A DNA stretch of 64,000 nucleotides, from the NCBI RefSeq assembly GCF_008692785.1, contig NZ_VXJV01000005.1, positions 186,001-250,000 on the forward strand. Direction: 5' to 3'. Of the stretch, positions 55,373 to 64,000 are shown piece by piece; the first letter of the stretch is position 1, and each line of letters starts with the position of its first letter. The notes under the pieces are model-generated. The model did not search any database. It had not been told where the DNA came from and saw only the letters and a list, made by a program, of their open reading frames with translations. The position numbers were made by a program, and so were the translations under genes. Origin of the DNA: Salmonella enterica subsp. diarizonae (GTDB lineage: Bacteria > Pseudomonadota > Gammaproteobacteria > Enterobacterales > Enterobacteriaceae).

Positions 55373-55987
55373 TCAGGAGAGAAAAGGGGTCAACTGCTTC
55401 GCCATCCAGTCGGCAATAAACGGCTGCGCATCGCGGTTGGGATGAATACCATCATCCTGCATCCACTGCGGTTTCAGATATACCTCTTCCATAAAAAACG
55501 GTAACAGAGGAATATCGAACTCTTTGGCGAGCTTAGGATAAATGGCGCTAAAGGATTCATTATAACGGCGACCGTAGTTCGCGGGCAGATGAATTTGCAT
55601 CAGTAACGGTTGGGCATCGGCGGCTTTCACCGCCTGAATGATTTTACGTAGCGTCTGTTCGGTTTGCGCAGGCGCAAAACCGCGCAAGCCATCGTTGCCG
55701 CCAAGCTCCACCAGTACCCAGCGCGGTTGATGCTGTTGCAACAGCGCCGGCAAACGCGCCAGTCCCTGCTGCGAGGTATCACCGCTTATACTGGCATTAA
55801 CGACCGGCGTTTTGTTTTGCCATTTATCATTAAGGAGCGACGGCCATGCCGCGCTGGCGGCCATACGGTAACCGGCGCTGAGGCTATCGCCCAGGATTAA
55901 TAAGGTGTCTGTGGCGGCGGCGCGGAAAGTTAACAGGATCAAAAACAGGAAGGGCAAATGCCAGCGGAAAACAGTGTTGAAGTTCAT
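55373..55987 (-). CDS. tesA: Multifunctional lysophospholipase / acyl-CoA thioesterase I TesA
   Basis: A periplasmic SGNH hydrolase of 204 residues. The signal peptide ends near AAAT/D; the catalytic Ser is in GDSLSAG, GGNDG is block III, and DGIHPN holds the Asp-His pair. It acts on acyl-CoA, lysophospholipids and arylesters. The C-terminus ends TPFLS, about four residues shorter than E. coli, directly against an ERIC remnant. The start is the ATG at 55987 ([13 protein letters not shown]), which overlaps the divergent ybbA by 30 bases. Confidence 0.94.
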   Translation of the reverse strand: MNFNTVFRWHLPFLFLILLTFRAAATDTLLILGDSLSAGYRMAASAAWPSLLNDKWQNKTPVVNASISGDTSQQGLARLPALLQQHQPRWVLVELGGNDGLRGFAPAQTEQTLRKIIQAVKAADAQPLLMQIHLPANYGRRYNESFSAIYPKLAKEFDIPLLPFFMEEVYLKPQWMQDDGIHPNRDAQPFIADWMAKQLTPFLS

Positions 55988-56644
55988 CGTCTCAGGAAGT
56001 CCGTCGGTCAGGGTGAGCATGAGCTTTCCATCCTTACCGGTGTTGAACTGGTTGTCAAACGCGGCGAAACCATTGCGCTGATTGGCGAATCAGGATCGGG
56101 AAAATCTACGTTGCTGGCGATTCTCGCCGGACTGGATGACGGCAGTAGCGGGGAGGTCAGTCTGGTGGGGAAACCGCTTCACCAGATGGACGAAGAGGCG
56201 CGGGCACAGCTTCGCGCTCAGCATGTCGGTTTTGTTTTTCAATCCTTCATGCTCATTCCTACGCTTAACGCGCTGGAAAACGTTGAACTGCCGGCCCTGC
56301 TGCGCGGTGAAAACAGCGGTCAGCGCAAGGCGGGGGCGAAAGCGCTGCTTGAACAACTAGGGCTGGGAAAACGGCTTGACCACCTTCCGGCGCAGCTTTC
56401 CGGCGGCGAACAGCAGCGCGTAGCGTTGGCGCGTGCGTTTAACGGGCGTCCTGATGTGCTGTTTGCCGATGAGCCGACGGGCAACCTTGACCGTCAGACC
56501 GGAGATAAAATAGCCGACCTGCTATTTTCGCTTAACCGCGAGCACGGCACCACGCTGATTCTGGTGACGCACGACCTGGCGCTGGCGGCGCGCTGTGACC
56601 GGCGGCTGCGGTTGGTCAACGGTCAGTTACAGGAGGAGGCATGA
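55958..56644 (+). CDS. ybbA: ABC transporter ATPase YbbA
   Basis: A 228-residue LolD/MacB-like ATPase: Walker [10 protein letters not shown], signature LSGGEQQR, Walker [10 protein letters not shown]. It overlaps the FtsX-like permease gene ybbP by 4 bases and the divergent tesA by 30 bases. The system probably works as a mechanotransmission-type exporter of lipid or hydrophobic cargo; the substrate is unknown. Confidence 0.93.
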   Translation: MPAENSVEVHRLRKSVGQGEHELSILTGVELVVKRGETIALIGESGSGKSTLLAILAGLDDGSSGEVSLVGKPLHQMDEEARAQLRAQHVGFVFQSFMLIPTLNALENVELPALLRGENSGQRKAGAKALLEQLGLGKRLDHLPAQLSGGEQQRVALARAFNGRPDVLFADEPTGNLDRQTGDKIADLLFSLNREHGTTLILVTHDLALAARCDRRLRLVNGQLQEEA

Positions 56645-59055
56645 TAGCCCGCTGGTTTTGGCGCGAATGGCGCTCGCCCTCGCTGATTATTGTCTGGCTG
56701 GCATTGAGTCTGGCGGTGGCCTGCGTACTGGCGCTCGGCAGTATCAGCGACCGGATGGAAAAAGGGTTAAGTCAGCAAAGTCGCGAGTTTATGGCGGGCG
56801 ATCGGACGCTACAAAGTTCGCGAGAGGTGCCGAAAGCCTGGATTGAGGAGGCGCATAAACGCGGCCTTAACGTGGGCGAGCAGTTAATCTTTGCGACCAT
56901 GACGTTTGCCGGCGATACGCCGCAACTGGCTAGCGTGAAGGCGGTAGATAGCGTTTATCCGATGTACGGCGAATTGCAAACCCGTCCTGGCGGAGTGAAA
57001 CCGCAGCCGGGTAGCGTACTGCTGGCGCCGCGTCTGATGGCGCTGCTTAATTTGAAAACGGGCGATACCATTGATGTCGGCGACGTGACCTTGCGTATTG
57101 CCGGTGAAGTGGTGCAGGAGCCGGATTCCGGGTTTAACCCTTTTCAGATGGCGCCGCGTCTGATGATGAATATGGCCGATGTGGCAAAAACCGGTGCGAT
57201 ACAGCCGGGGAGTCGCGTGATGTGGCGGTATAAATTCGGCGGAACGCCGCAACAGCTTGCTGGCTATGAAAGCTGGCTGTTACCGCAGCTTAAACCGGAA
57301 CATCGCTGGTACGGACTGGAGCAGGATGACGGGGCGTTGGGGAAATCGCTCGAACGTTCGCAGCAGTTTTTGCTGCTTTCGGCGCTACTAACGCTACTGC
57401 TGGCGGTAGCTGCCGTCGCGGTGGCGATGAGCCATTACTGCCGTAGCCGCTACGATCTGGTGGCGATTTTAAAAACGCTGGGCGCGGGCCGGGCCCAGTT
57501 GCGTAAGATTATCATCGGACAGTGGTTGATGGTGCTGGGGCTTTCCGCCGTCACGGGAGGCGCGATTGGGTTACTGTTTGAAAACATATTACTGGTGCTG
57601 CTAAAACCGGTGCTGCCCGCCGATTTGCCGTCCGCCAGCCTGTGGCCCTGGCTGTGGGCGCTGGGTGCGATGACGGTCATCTCTCTGCTGGTCGGTTTAC
57701 GGCCCTATCGATTGTTGCTGGCGACCCAGCCGCTACGGGTACTGCGACGAGATGTCGTCGCTCGTGTCTGGCCGTTAAAAATTTATTTGCCTGTCGCCTG
57801 CGCCGTCGTGGTGGCGCTGCTCGCCGGATTGATGGGCGGAAGTATGCTGTTGTGGGCGGTTCTGGCGGGCGCCGTGGTACTGGCGCTGTTGTGCGGCCTG
57901 GTGGGCTGGATACTGCTTAACGTGTTGCGCGGCATGACGTTGACGTCGCTACCGTTGCGTCTGGCCGTCAGTCGCCTGCTGCGTCAGCCGTGGTCAACGT
58001 TGAGTCAGCTTTCGGCGTTTTCGCTTTCGTTTATGCTGCTGGCGCTCTTGCTGGTGCTGCGCGGCGATCTCCTTGAACGCTGGCAACAGCAGCTCCCGCC
58101 GGAAAGTCCGAACTATTTCCTTATCAATATTGCTTCAGAGCAGGTTGCGCCGCTGAAAGCCTTTTTGTCGGAACATCAGGTGATCCCGCAGACGTTTTAT
58201 CCGATTGTACGGGCGCGGTTAACCAGGATAAACGATAATCCGACGGAAGGTCAGCAGGATGAGTCGCTCAACCGTGAACTGAATTTGACCTGGCAGGATA
58301 CGCGCCCGGAGCATAATCCGCTGGTCGCCGGTCACTGGCCGCCAAAACCGGGCGAAGTCTCCATGGAGGAGGGGCTGGCGAAGCGGCTGAACGTCAGGCT
58401 CGGCGATAGCGTAACCTTTATGGGCGATACGCAGGCGTTTAGCGCCAAAGTCACCAGCCTGCGCAAAGTAGACTGGGAAAGTCTGCGGCCTAACTTTTTC
58501 TTCATTTTTCCTTCCGGGGCGCTCGACGGGCAACCGCAAAGTTGGTTGACCAGTTTTCGCTGGGAGAATGGCAACGGCATGTTAACGCAGCTCAACCGCG
58601 AGTTTCCTACCGTCAGCCTGTTAGATATCGGGGCGATCCTGAAACAGGTGGGACAGGTGCTGGAGCAGGTCAGCCGGGCGCTGGAGGTGATGGTTGTGTT
58701 AGTCACCCTCTGCGGCATGTTGCTATTACTGGCCCAGGTGCAGGTGGGAATGCGTCAGCGCCATCAGGAGCTGGTGGTGTGGCGCACGTTGGGGGCTGGA
58801 AAGAAACTGCTGCGTACCACACTCTGGTGCGAATTCGCCATGCTGGGGTTAGTTTCCGGGCTGGTCGCCGCGATTGGCGCGGAAACGGCGCTGGCGGTCT
58901 TACAAATCAACGTTTTTGATTTCCCCTGGGAACCGGACTGGCGTTTATGGATAGCGCTGCCGTTTTGCGGCGCGCTACTGCTTTCCGTATGCGGCGGCTG
59001 GCTTGGCGTCCGTTTGCTGAAAGGTAAAGCGCTATTTCGCCAGTTTAGCGGATGA
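56641..59055 (+). CDS. ybbP: FtsX-like ABC permease YbbP
   Basis: An 804-residue permease with about ten membrane helices in the pattern 1 + large loop + 3 (FtsX), repeated, with a central cluster. The N-terminal helix is IIVWLALSLAVACVLALG and the final FtsX repeat is VSRALEVMVVLVTLCGMLLLL. It is the partner of YbbA (4-base overlap). Full length, with no break seen. Confidence 0.93.
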   Translation: MIARWFWREWRSPSLIIVWLALSLAVACVLALGSISDRMEKGLSQQSREFMAGDRTLQSSREVPKAWIEEAHKRGLNVGEQLIFATMTFAGDTPQLASVKAVDSVYPMYGELQTRPGGVKPQPGSVLLAPRLMALLNLKTGDTIDVGDVTLRIAGEVVQEPDSGFNPFQMAPRLMMNMADVAKTGAIQPGSRVMWRYKFGGTPQQLAGYESWLLPQLKPEHRWYGLEQDDGALGKSLERSQQFLLLSALLTLLLAVAAVAVAMSHYCRSRYDLVAILKTLGAGRAQLRKIIIGQWLMVLGLSAVTGGAIGLLFENILLVLLKPVLPADLPSASLWPWLWALGAMTVISLLVGLRPYRLLLATQPLRVLRRDVVARVWPLKIYLPVACAVVVALLAGLMGGSMLLWAVLAGAVVLALLCGLVGWILLNVLRGMTLTSLPLRLAVSRLLRQPWSTLSQLSAFSLSFMLLALLLVLRGDLLERWQQQLPPESPNYFLINIASEQVAPLKAFLSEHQVIPQTFYPIVRARLTRINDNPTEGQQDESLNRELNLTWQDTRPEHNPLVAGHWPPKPGEVSMEEGLAKRLNVRLGDSVTFMGDTQAFSAKVTSLRKVDWESLRPNFFFIFPSGALDGQPQSWLTSFRWENGNGMLTQLNREFPTVSLLDIGAILKQVGQVLEQVSRALEVMVVLVTLCGMLLLLAQVQVGMRQRHQELVVWRTLGAGKKLLRTTLWCEFAMLGLVSGLVAAIGAETALAVLQINVFDFPWEPDWRLWIALPFCGALLLSVCGGWLGVRLLKGKALFRQFSG

Positions 59056-59240
59056 TTCATAATGTGAATAATTTCGCGCCGGTTTTTAAAACGGCGCATA
59101 CTTGTTTAGTTGCATAAATTGATAACTCCTTGATTTTTAGTAGCACAAATCATTAAAAAATACACAACACGTAAGGTTTTATAACAGTTATTATTAGTCT
59201 GCTAAATGATTTGGATTGGCTATCTATCAAGGAAAATATA

Positions 59241-60374
59241 ATGACAATTAAAATAACAGCGTTGGCGGCATCGATCGGCGCGGCAGTGGCTGTCATGCCT
59301 TTCGCCACTCAGGCGGAAATCACCGTTTTAAAACAAGATCCCCAGGCGGGTAATCCACTCAGCCGACTCAATTTCACCGTCGGCGGGAGTATTCGTCCAC
59401 AGTTCCAGAATATGACCGGCAATGATGGCGCTAACGGCTATAAACGTAATGGTTTTGATGGCGGGACGCGTTTCCGCTTCGCTGCGGATTACTATCTGTT
59501 TGATGATATCAATTGGATTAGCTATTACGAGCTGGGCGTCAATATCCCTGCGGTATTTGACTGGGATAACCATTATGCGAAGGGCGCGACTGATACCACT
59601 CGCCGTATGCTGTATACCGGCTTCAAGAGCGCGACGTGGGGGACGCTGACCTTCGGTCAACAGAACAGCATTTATTACGATGTGGTGGGCGTAAAAACCG
59701 ATATCTGGGATTACGACATGATAGGTCAGGCGCCGGGCAACGGGATTAACGGCGATTACGATGGTTCTTACCGTACACGTAAATCATTGAAGTATAAGAA
59801 AACCGTTGGCGACGTTGATCTCTACGCGTCTTATCTGTTCAGCGACGATTATAATGCCAATAACGGCCTGAATTACAAACGTAAAGGCGGCGGTTCTTTA
59901 GGCGCGGATTACCATCTTACCGACGATCTAACCTGGGGAACGGCATGGAACTATACCCGTGCGGAGATGCGCGGCAACGGCAATAAAACTTACGATCAAA
60001 ATATTGTCGGTACCGCGTTAAGCTGGACGCCGGAAAACTGGACTATCGCCGCAGGCGGCGGCTGGTATCAGAACTTTATGACCACCAAAAAAGTGTCTGT
60101 GAATGATTACTTTGTCGGCGATGCGTGGGGTCTGGAATATTTTGTCGGTTACGCTTTCCCGATTGGTCAGTATGCTGTGAAAGCTATTCAACCGTACTTT
60201 ATGGGCGACCGCATTGAATATGTGAATGGCCGCGACTATCTGCGTATCGATAATGGCGTGGGGATCACCTTCCAACTGGATTATGGTTTCCGCGTTGATT
60301 ATGAACATGTTTTCACCTCCAGTACTGACAACCTGGGCGATATGAACCTGGTGCGTCTGCGTTACGATTTCTAA
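59241..60374 (+). CDS. Salmonella-specific outer-membrane porin
   Basis: A 377-residue outer-membrane protein. The signal peptide MTIKITALAASIGAAVAVM ends near TQA/E. Repeating aromatic beta-strands of the oligogalacturonate-specific/general porin type lead to the C-terminal Phe (VRLRYDF) recognised by the Bam complex. Its ligand is unknown. The ATG at 59241 follows AAGGAAA. It lies where E. coli carries an rhs locus between ybbP and ybbB, and a REP-type hairpin separates it from sfbABC. Confidence 0.85.
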   Translation: MTIKITALAASIGAAVAVMPFATQAEITVLKQDPQAGNPLSRLNFTVGGSIRPQFQNMTGNDGANGYKRNGFDGGTRFRFAADYYLFDDINWISYYELGVNIPAVFDWDNHYAKGATDTTRRMLYTGFKSATWGTLTFGQQNSIYYDVVGVKTDIWDYDMIGQAPGNGINGDYDGSYRTRKSLKYKKTVGDVDLYASYLFSDDYNANNGLNYKRKGGGSLGADYHLTDDLTWGTAWNYTRAEMRGNGNKTYDQNIVGTALSWTPENWTIAAGGGWYQNFMTTKKVSVNDYFVGDAWGLEYFVGYAFPIGQYAVKAIQPYFMGDRIEYVNGRDYLRIDNGVGITFQLDYGFRVDYEHVFTSSTDNLGDMNLVRLRYDF

Positions 60375-60386
60375 AGCGTTTTCCTG

Positions 60387-60426
60387 TGCCGGATGTTGGC
60401 ATTAAGACGTCTTATCCGGCATTTTT
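60387..60426. repeat. REP element with T run after the porin gene
   Basis: TGCCGGATGTTGGC...TTATCCGGCA palindrome followed by TTTTT, probably acting as the porin terminator. Confidence 0.75.
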
Positions 60427-60500
60427 CCTTTACGCTATTCCATCCTGACAAACGCCTGAGCGCCTGCCTCGCACATTCAACGACACACCTGGAAACATCA

Positions 60501-60513
60501 TGAAATAATTTCA
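60501..60513. promoter_or_regulatory. Perfect MetR-type palindrome upstream of sfbA
   Basis: TGAAATAATTTCA matches the MetR operator TGAANNWNNTTCA at every fixed position. It lies about 119 bp before sfbA and about 47 bp before a possible transcription start. A CRP-like half-site TGTGATCTGTGTCATG lies at 60526-60541. Confidence 0.5.
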
Positions 60514-60631
60514 AGGACAGCAGGCTGTGATCTGTGTCATGTTAAGAAATAGCCTTTCGTTTGGGCCAAAACAGACGATGCCGCATGAACGGCGTCCAGC
60601 ACAGCATCACACTATTTAAAATGGAGAAATT

Positions 60632-61462
60632 ATGGGATTGCGTCAGAGTTTACGCATTGCGGCCAGCACACTATTACTGGCCTGCGGATTACAGTTTGCC
60701 CATGCTGATGGTTCCCCGCAAACGATCGTATTTGGCGTCGCGCCAGGTCCGTATGGCGACATGGTTAAGCAGGCGATTGCGCCGACATTAAAAGAAAAAG
60801 GGTATAAGGTCGTGGTGCGCGAGTTTAGCGACTATGTCCAGCCCAATATGGCGTTAGCTAACGGCAGCATCGACGCCAACCTCTTTCAACATACCCTCTA
60901 TTTTGACAAATTTACCGCTGACAAAGGGCTGAAGCTCAGCAAACTTATTGTTGTACCGACAGCCGGGATGGGCTTCTATTCACGTAAAATCAAAAGCCTG
61001 AATGCGCTTAAAAAAGGGGACATTATTACCCTCTCCAACGATCCGACCAACCTGGCGCGCGGCCTTCGCTTCCTGCAATCGTTGGGGCTTATCACGATTA
61101 AGGACAGTATCGATCCGACTAAAGCCTCTGAACGAGATATCGCCAGCAATCCAAAAGGACTGGTTTTCAAACCGCTGGAAGCCGCACAGCTACCACGCAC
61201 GCTGGATGGCGTGACCGGCGCGTTGGTTAACGGGAACTTTGCGGTGGCGGCAGGACTGGATCTCTCTGGCGCGATTAAGCAGGAACAACTGGATGAGAAT
61301 CTGAAAAATATCATTGCGGTACGCAGTGAAGATGCCGATAAGCCGTTTGCCAAAGATATTGTCGAGGCGGTGAAATCGCCGGCTTATCGCGCGGTCATCG
61401 ACGATCCAAAGAATATTTATAGCGCCTTCCAGAAACCGGAATGGATGACCGCGACACCCTGA
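60632..61462 (+). CDS. sfbA: MetQ/NlpA-family substrate-binding protein SfbA
   Basis: A 276-residue periplasmic binding protein of the NlpA/MetQ family (IVFGVAPGPYGDMVKQAI, NLFQHTLYF, ANLARG-type SNDPTNLARGL, VNGNFAVAAGL). The N-terminus could be a lipoprotein signal (LLAC, Cys18) or a plain one cut at AHA/D. In Salmonella this gene was named for a ferric-binding role in a pathogenicity islet; the sequence family is methionine uptake. It starts the sfbABC operon. GGAGAAAT precedes the ATG. Confidence 0.87.
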   Translation: MGLRQSLRIAASTLLLACGLQFAHADGSPQTIVFGVAPGPYGDMVKQAIAPTLKEKGYKVVVREFSDYVQPNMALANGSIDANLFQHTLYFDKFTADKGLKLSKLIVVPTAGMGFYSRKIKSLNALKKGDIITLSNDPTNLARGLRFLQSLGLITIKDSIDPTKASERDIASNPKGLVFKPLEAAQLPRTLDGVTGALVNGNFAVAAGLDLSGAIKQEQLDENLKNIIAVRSEDADKPFAKDIVEAVKSPAYRAVIDDPKNIYSAFQKPEWMTATP

Positions 61463-61498
61463 TCACAGCGGCGATCATCCCCAATCTCTGAGGTGAAT

Positions 61499-62515
61499 AT
61501 GATTGAAATAGAAAAAGTCTGCGTCGATTTTACCGCAGGCCGCGGCACCCCGACGCGCGCGGTGGATAATGTGAGCCTGCATATCGCCGCAGGCGAGATT
61601 TTTGGTATTGTCGGTACCAGCGGCGCAGGAAAAAGCACTCTGCTGCGTACCCTGAACGCCTTAACGCGTCCCAGTCAGGGGCGCGTCAACGTCAACGGCG
61701 TGGAGATTTCGGCGCTGGACGGAAAAGCGTTACGCCAGGCGCGGCAGCGTATTGGTATGATTTTCCAGCATTTTAACTTAATGCATACCCGGACAGTGGC
61801 GCAAAACGTTGCGTTTAGCCTGAAAGCGGCTGGCTGGGAGCGCAGCAAAATCGCGCCGCGGGTGGCGGAAATTTTAACGCTGGTGGGCCTGGCCGATAAA
61901 GCGGACCGTTTTCCGGTACAGCTCAGCGGCGGGCAAAAACAGCGGGTGGGGATAGCCCGCGCCATCGCTAACCACCCGGATGTTTTGCTGTGTGACGAAC
62001 CGACTTCCGCTCTGGATCTGGAAACCTCCGCCACTATTCTGGCGCTGCTCAGACAGATCAATGCACAGCTCGGGATCACTATTGTGCTGATCACCCATGA
62101 AATGAACGTGATCAAATCTATTTGCGATCGCGTGGCGGTGATGTCGGGCGGTAAGGTTGTGGAGTCTGGCGAGGTGTTTGATGTGTTTGCCCACCCGCAA
62201 CATGCTTTCACACAGCAGTTGGTGTCCCATACCCTTAATTTGACCCTGCCGGAACGTTTACGGGAACACCTGCCCGGGCAGTTGCTGAAAATTTTGTTTA
62301 TCGGCGATTCGGCGGAGCAGCCGGTGCTGTCGGAGGTGGCGATCAAGTTTGGTGTCGCGGTCAATATCCTGCATGGCAAGATTGAGTATATCGGCGAACG
62401 CGCGTTGGGCATTCTGATGGTGCAATTAACCGCGCCGCATAATCCAACGGCGGTGGCGGCCGCCGTGGAGCATATCCGTCAACGTACCGCACAGGTGGAG
62501 GTGATCCGTGGATGA
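61499..62515 (+). CDS. sfbB: MetN-family ABC ATPase SfbB with NIL domain
   Basis: A 338-residue ATPase: Walker A GTSGAGKST, signature LSGGQKQR, Walker B VLLCDEPTSALD. The C-terminal 70-75 residues form the ferredoxin-like NIL domain that in MetN senses cytoplasmic methionine and shuts the transporter. The ATG at 61499 follows TGAGGTGA; a GTG two codons upstream is possible. It overlaps sfbC by 8 bases. Confidence 0.88.
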   Translation: MIEIEKVCVDFTAGRGTPTRAVDNVSLHIAAGEIFGIVGTSGAGKSTLLRTLNALTRPSQGRVNVNGVEISALDGKALRQARQRIGMIFQHFNLMHTRTVAQNVAFSLKAAGWERSKIAPRVAEILTLVGLADKADRFPVQLSGGQKQRVGIARAIANHPDVLLCDEPTSALDLETSATILALLRQINAQLGITIVLITHEMNVIKSICDRVAVMSGGKVVESGEVFDVFAHPQHAFTQQLVSHTLNLTLPERLREHLPGQLLKILFIGDSAEQPVLSEVAIKFGVAVNILHGKIEYIGERALGILMVQLTAPHNPTAVAAAVEHIRQRTAQVEVIRG

Positions 62516-63167
62516 TTTACTGCCGGATTTAACGCTGGCGTTCAATGAAACTTTCCAGATGTTGAGTATTTCAACGGTACTGGCGATTCTTGGCGGCCTA
62601 CCACTCGGTTTTCTGATTTTTGTCACCGATCGTCATTTGTTCTGGCAGAACCGTTTTATTTATCTCGTTGCCTCGGTTCTGGTGAATATTATCCGCTCGG
62701 TGCCATTTGTTATTTTACTGGTGCTGTTACTGCCGCTAACGCAGCTTTTGCTGGGCAATACGATAGGCCCGATTGCGGCCTCCGTCCCGCTGTCGGTGGC
62801 CGCAATAGCGTTTTATGCGCGCCTGGTAGATAGCGCGCTCCGTGAAGTCGATAAAGGGATTATTGAGGCGGCACTGGCATTCGGTGCCAGTCCGATGCGT
62901 ATTATCTGTACCGTGCTGTTACCGGAAGCCAGCGCAGGGTTACTGCGCGGCCTGACGATTACACTGGTGAGCTTAATCGGCTACTCGGCGATGGCCGGGA
63001 TTGTCGGCGGCGGCGGGGTAGGCGACCTGGCGATTCGCTATGGCTACTACCGTTACGAAACCGAAGTGATGGTCGTTACCGTAGTGGCGTTGATTGTGCT
63101 GGTTCAGGTCGTTCAGATGCTGGGCGACTGGCTGGCGAAACGTGCCGACAAGCGCGACAGACACTAA
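62508..63167 (+). CDS. sfbC: MetI-family ABC permease SfbC
   Basis: A 219-residue permease with five membrane helices. The EAA-type loop reads EAALAFGASPMRIICTVLLPEA, followed by the MetI-type YSAMAGIVGGGGVGDLAIRYGY segment. The start is a GTG at 62508 inside sfbB. It completes a MetNIQ-type importer with SfbA and SfbB. Confidence 0.88.
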   Translation: MDDLLPDLTLAFNETFQMLSISTVLAILGGLPLGFLIFVTDRHLFWQNRFIYLVASVLVNIIRSVPFVILLVLLLPLTQLLLGNTIGPIAASVPLSVAAIAFYARLVDSALREVDKGIIEAALAFGASPMRIICTVLLPEASAGLLRGLTITLVSLIGYSAMAGIVGGGGVGDLAIRYGYYRYETEVMVVTVVALIVLVQVVQMLGDWLAKRADKRDRH

Positions 63168-63193
63168 GCCGGATCAATGTAGCGTCATCCGGC
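63168..63193. repeat. Short REP element after sfbC
   Basis: GCCGGATCAATGTAGCGTCATCCGGC, one REP palindrome right after the sfbC stop. Confidence 0.75.
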
Positions 63194-63205
63194 AATAAAA
63201 ATAAG

Positions 63206-64000
63206 CTATTGCGCTTTTAGCCAGTCGGCAGCCTCTTGCCATGTGCCGCGAAAAACGATATTCGCGGCTTTTTTCTCCAGTTGATAGCGATACATTGGGT
63301 CGTAATATTCATTCAGTAGCGGAACCAACCATGCCATATGTCCGTCTGTGCTGCCGCTGGATAATTGATCCGCCAGCGCCATATCCAGCGTGTTCGTCAG
63401 TTCAACAAAGCGTTGCAGCCCCAGACGGCGGCGAATAGCGAAAAGTCCGTGGCGCAGGTACTCGCTGTACGCCTGCCAGCCACGTTCATCGCCGTAGGCG
63501 CGGGTGAAATCGTGATGCATACGGATGAAATATTCTTCACGCAATCGTTCCAGACGAAGCGCAAATGGATCTTCCACTACCGCAATGGGTGCCTGCGCCA
63601 TTCTTTCGCGTAAACACTCAGGCAGATGGTTGGCGCCGATCGTTCGCCCTTCATCTTCCAGTACCCACCTTTTTAGCGCCTGACGCGCGTTAATTTTCAG
63701 CAATTCAACGGCAAGTTTGTTTTCAAAGCTGGCCTGGCTGAGTTGTGGTTTCAGCGTGCGGCCAAAAGAGGAGCCGCGATGATGCGCGAGGCCTTCCAGA
63801 TCGACACCGTTGGGCTGTTGTCGCACCAGTTGCGTTTTGCCGCTGCCAGTACAGCCGCCAATTAAGAGAATAGGTTTTTGCACCAGTTGCCAGGTCGTCT
63901 GAATTGCCGTCTGGCGCAGCGCCTTATAGCCGCCTTCAATAAGCGGGCAGTCAATCCCTGTTTCTTGCAGCCAACGTTGTACGATATGCGACCGCTGACC
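63206..64000 (-). CDS. selU: tRNA 2-selenouridine/geranyl synthase SelU (YbbB), 5' part outside window
   Basis: The C-terminal 264 codons of about 365. From the window edge the frame reads [10 protein letters not shown], just after the rhodanese active-site Cys, so the N-terminal rhodanese domain lies beyond base 64000. The P-loop GGCTGSGKT and the C-terminal domain ([38 protein letters not shown]) are present. SelU converts 2-thiouridine at the wobble position of Lys, Glu and Gln tRNAs into 2-selenouridine through a geranylated intermediate. An internal GTG at 63883 is not the start. Confidence 0.95.
   Translation of the reverse strand, partial: GQRSHIVQRWLQETGIDCPLIEGGYKALRQTAIQTTWQLVQKPILLIGGCTGSGKTQLVRQQPNGVDLEGLAHHRGSSFGRTLKPQLSQASFENKLAVELLKINARQALKRWVLEDEGRTIGANHLPECLRERMAQAPIAVVEDPFALRLERLREEYFIRMHHDFTRAYGDERGWQAYSEYLRHGLFAIRRRLGLQRFVELTNTLDMALADQLSSGSTDGHMAWLVPLLNEYYDPMYRYQLEKKAANIVFRGTWQEAADWLKAQ

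Noticed and set aside
60405..60412. Single met box AGACGTCT upstream of sfbA
   Set aside because: It is one copy only and lies inside a REP palindrome; MetJ needs at least two adjacent boxes, and the flanking octamers do not match.
61675..62412. 245-codon open frame antisense to sfbB
   Set aside because: Shadow frame of the ATPase gene; no recognisable domain.

Overview
The window is a 64 kb stretch of the core chromosome of a Salmonella enterica-type enterobacterium. The gene order is the E. coli/Salmonella ppiD-to-ybbB (selU) segment. Three points favour Salmonella over E. coli: a PLP-dependent cysteine desulfhydrase-type gene sits between cof and the Lrp-type regulator ybaO; an extra PD-(D/E)XK transposase-like gene (broken) sits between mscK and ybaM; and a porin plus a MetNIQ-type ABC operon (sfbABC) lie between ybbP and selU. 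REP/BIME palindromes and two ERIC elements are scattered between genes, as expected for this group. The base composition looks even except in the AT-rich hha-tomB-acrB stretch. No prophage, insertion sequence, CRISPR array, tRNA or rRNA was seen.

Region by region: 1-7 kb holds the ppiD 3' end, ybaV, fadM, queC, ybaE, cof, cdsH and ybaO/decR (folding, thioester hydrolysis, preQ0 synthesis, cysteine breakdown). 7-13 kb holds the heterodimeric exporter mdlAB, the nitrogen-regulated glnK-amtB pair with a sigma-54 promoter, and tesB. 13-19 kb holds ybaY, atl, the 4.5S SRP RNA (ffs), a c-di-GMP phosphodiesterase (pdeB), the Zur-controlled zinc-free ribosomal proteins rpmE2-rpmJ2, ylaC, maa and the hha-tomB module. 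19-30 kb holds acrAB with divergent acrR, then mscK, the ERIC-interrupted pseudogene, ybaM and priC. 30-39 kb holds ybaN, apt, dnaX-ybaB-recR, htpG with a heat-shock promoter, adk, hemH and aes. 39-50 kb holds gsk, ybaL, fsr, ushA, ybaK, the small RNA chiX, ybaP and copA with divergent cueR. 50-59 kb holds ybbJ-qmcA, fetAB, cnoX, ybbO and the divergent tesA / ybbA-ybbP pair. 59-64 kb is the Salmonella-specific porin and sfbABC islet, followed by the 5'-truncated selU.

The main departures from a textbook core region are: an in-frame amber codon that shortens apt by 19 codons; a transposase/nuclease-like gene split by a 127-bp ERIC element; an ERIC remnant that abuts and shortens the tesA end; two programmed -1 frameshift sites (dnaX and copA); an asymmetric ATPase pair in MdlAB; a perfect MetR-type palindrome upstream of sfbABC; and a Ser at UshA residue 139, the position reported as mutated in the cryptic Typhimurium allele. 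I did not find a convincing new multi-gene system. Most genes are assigned by recognising the protein sequences from memory of the E. coli/Salmonella families, not from a database search.
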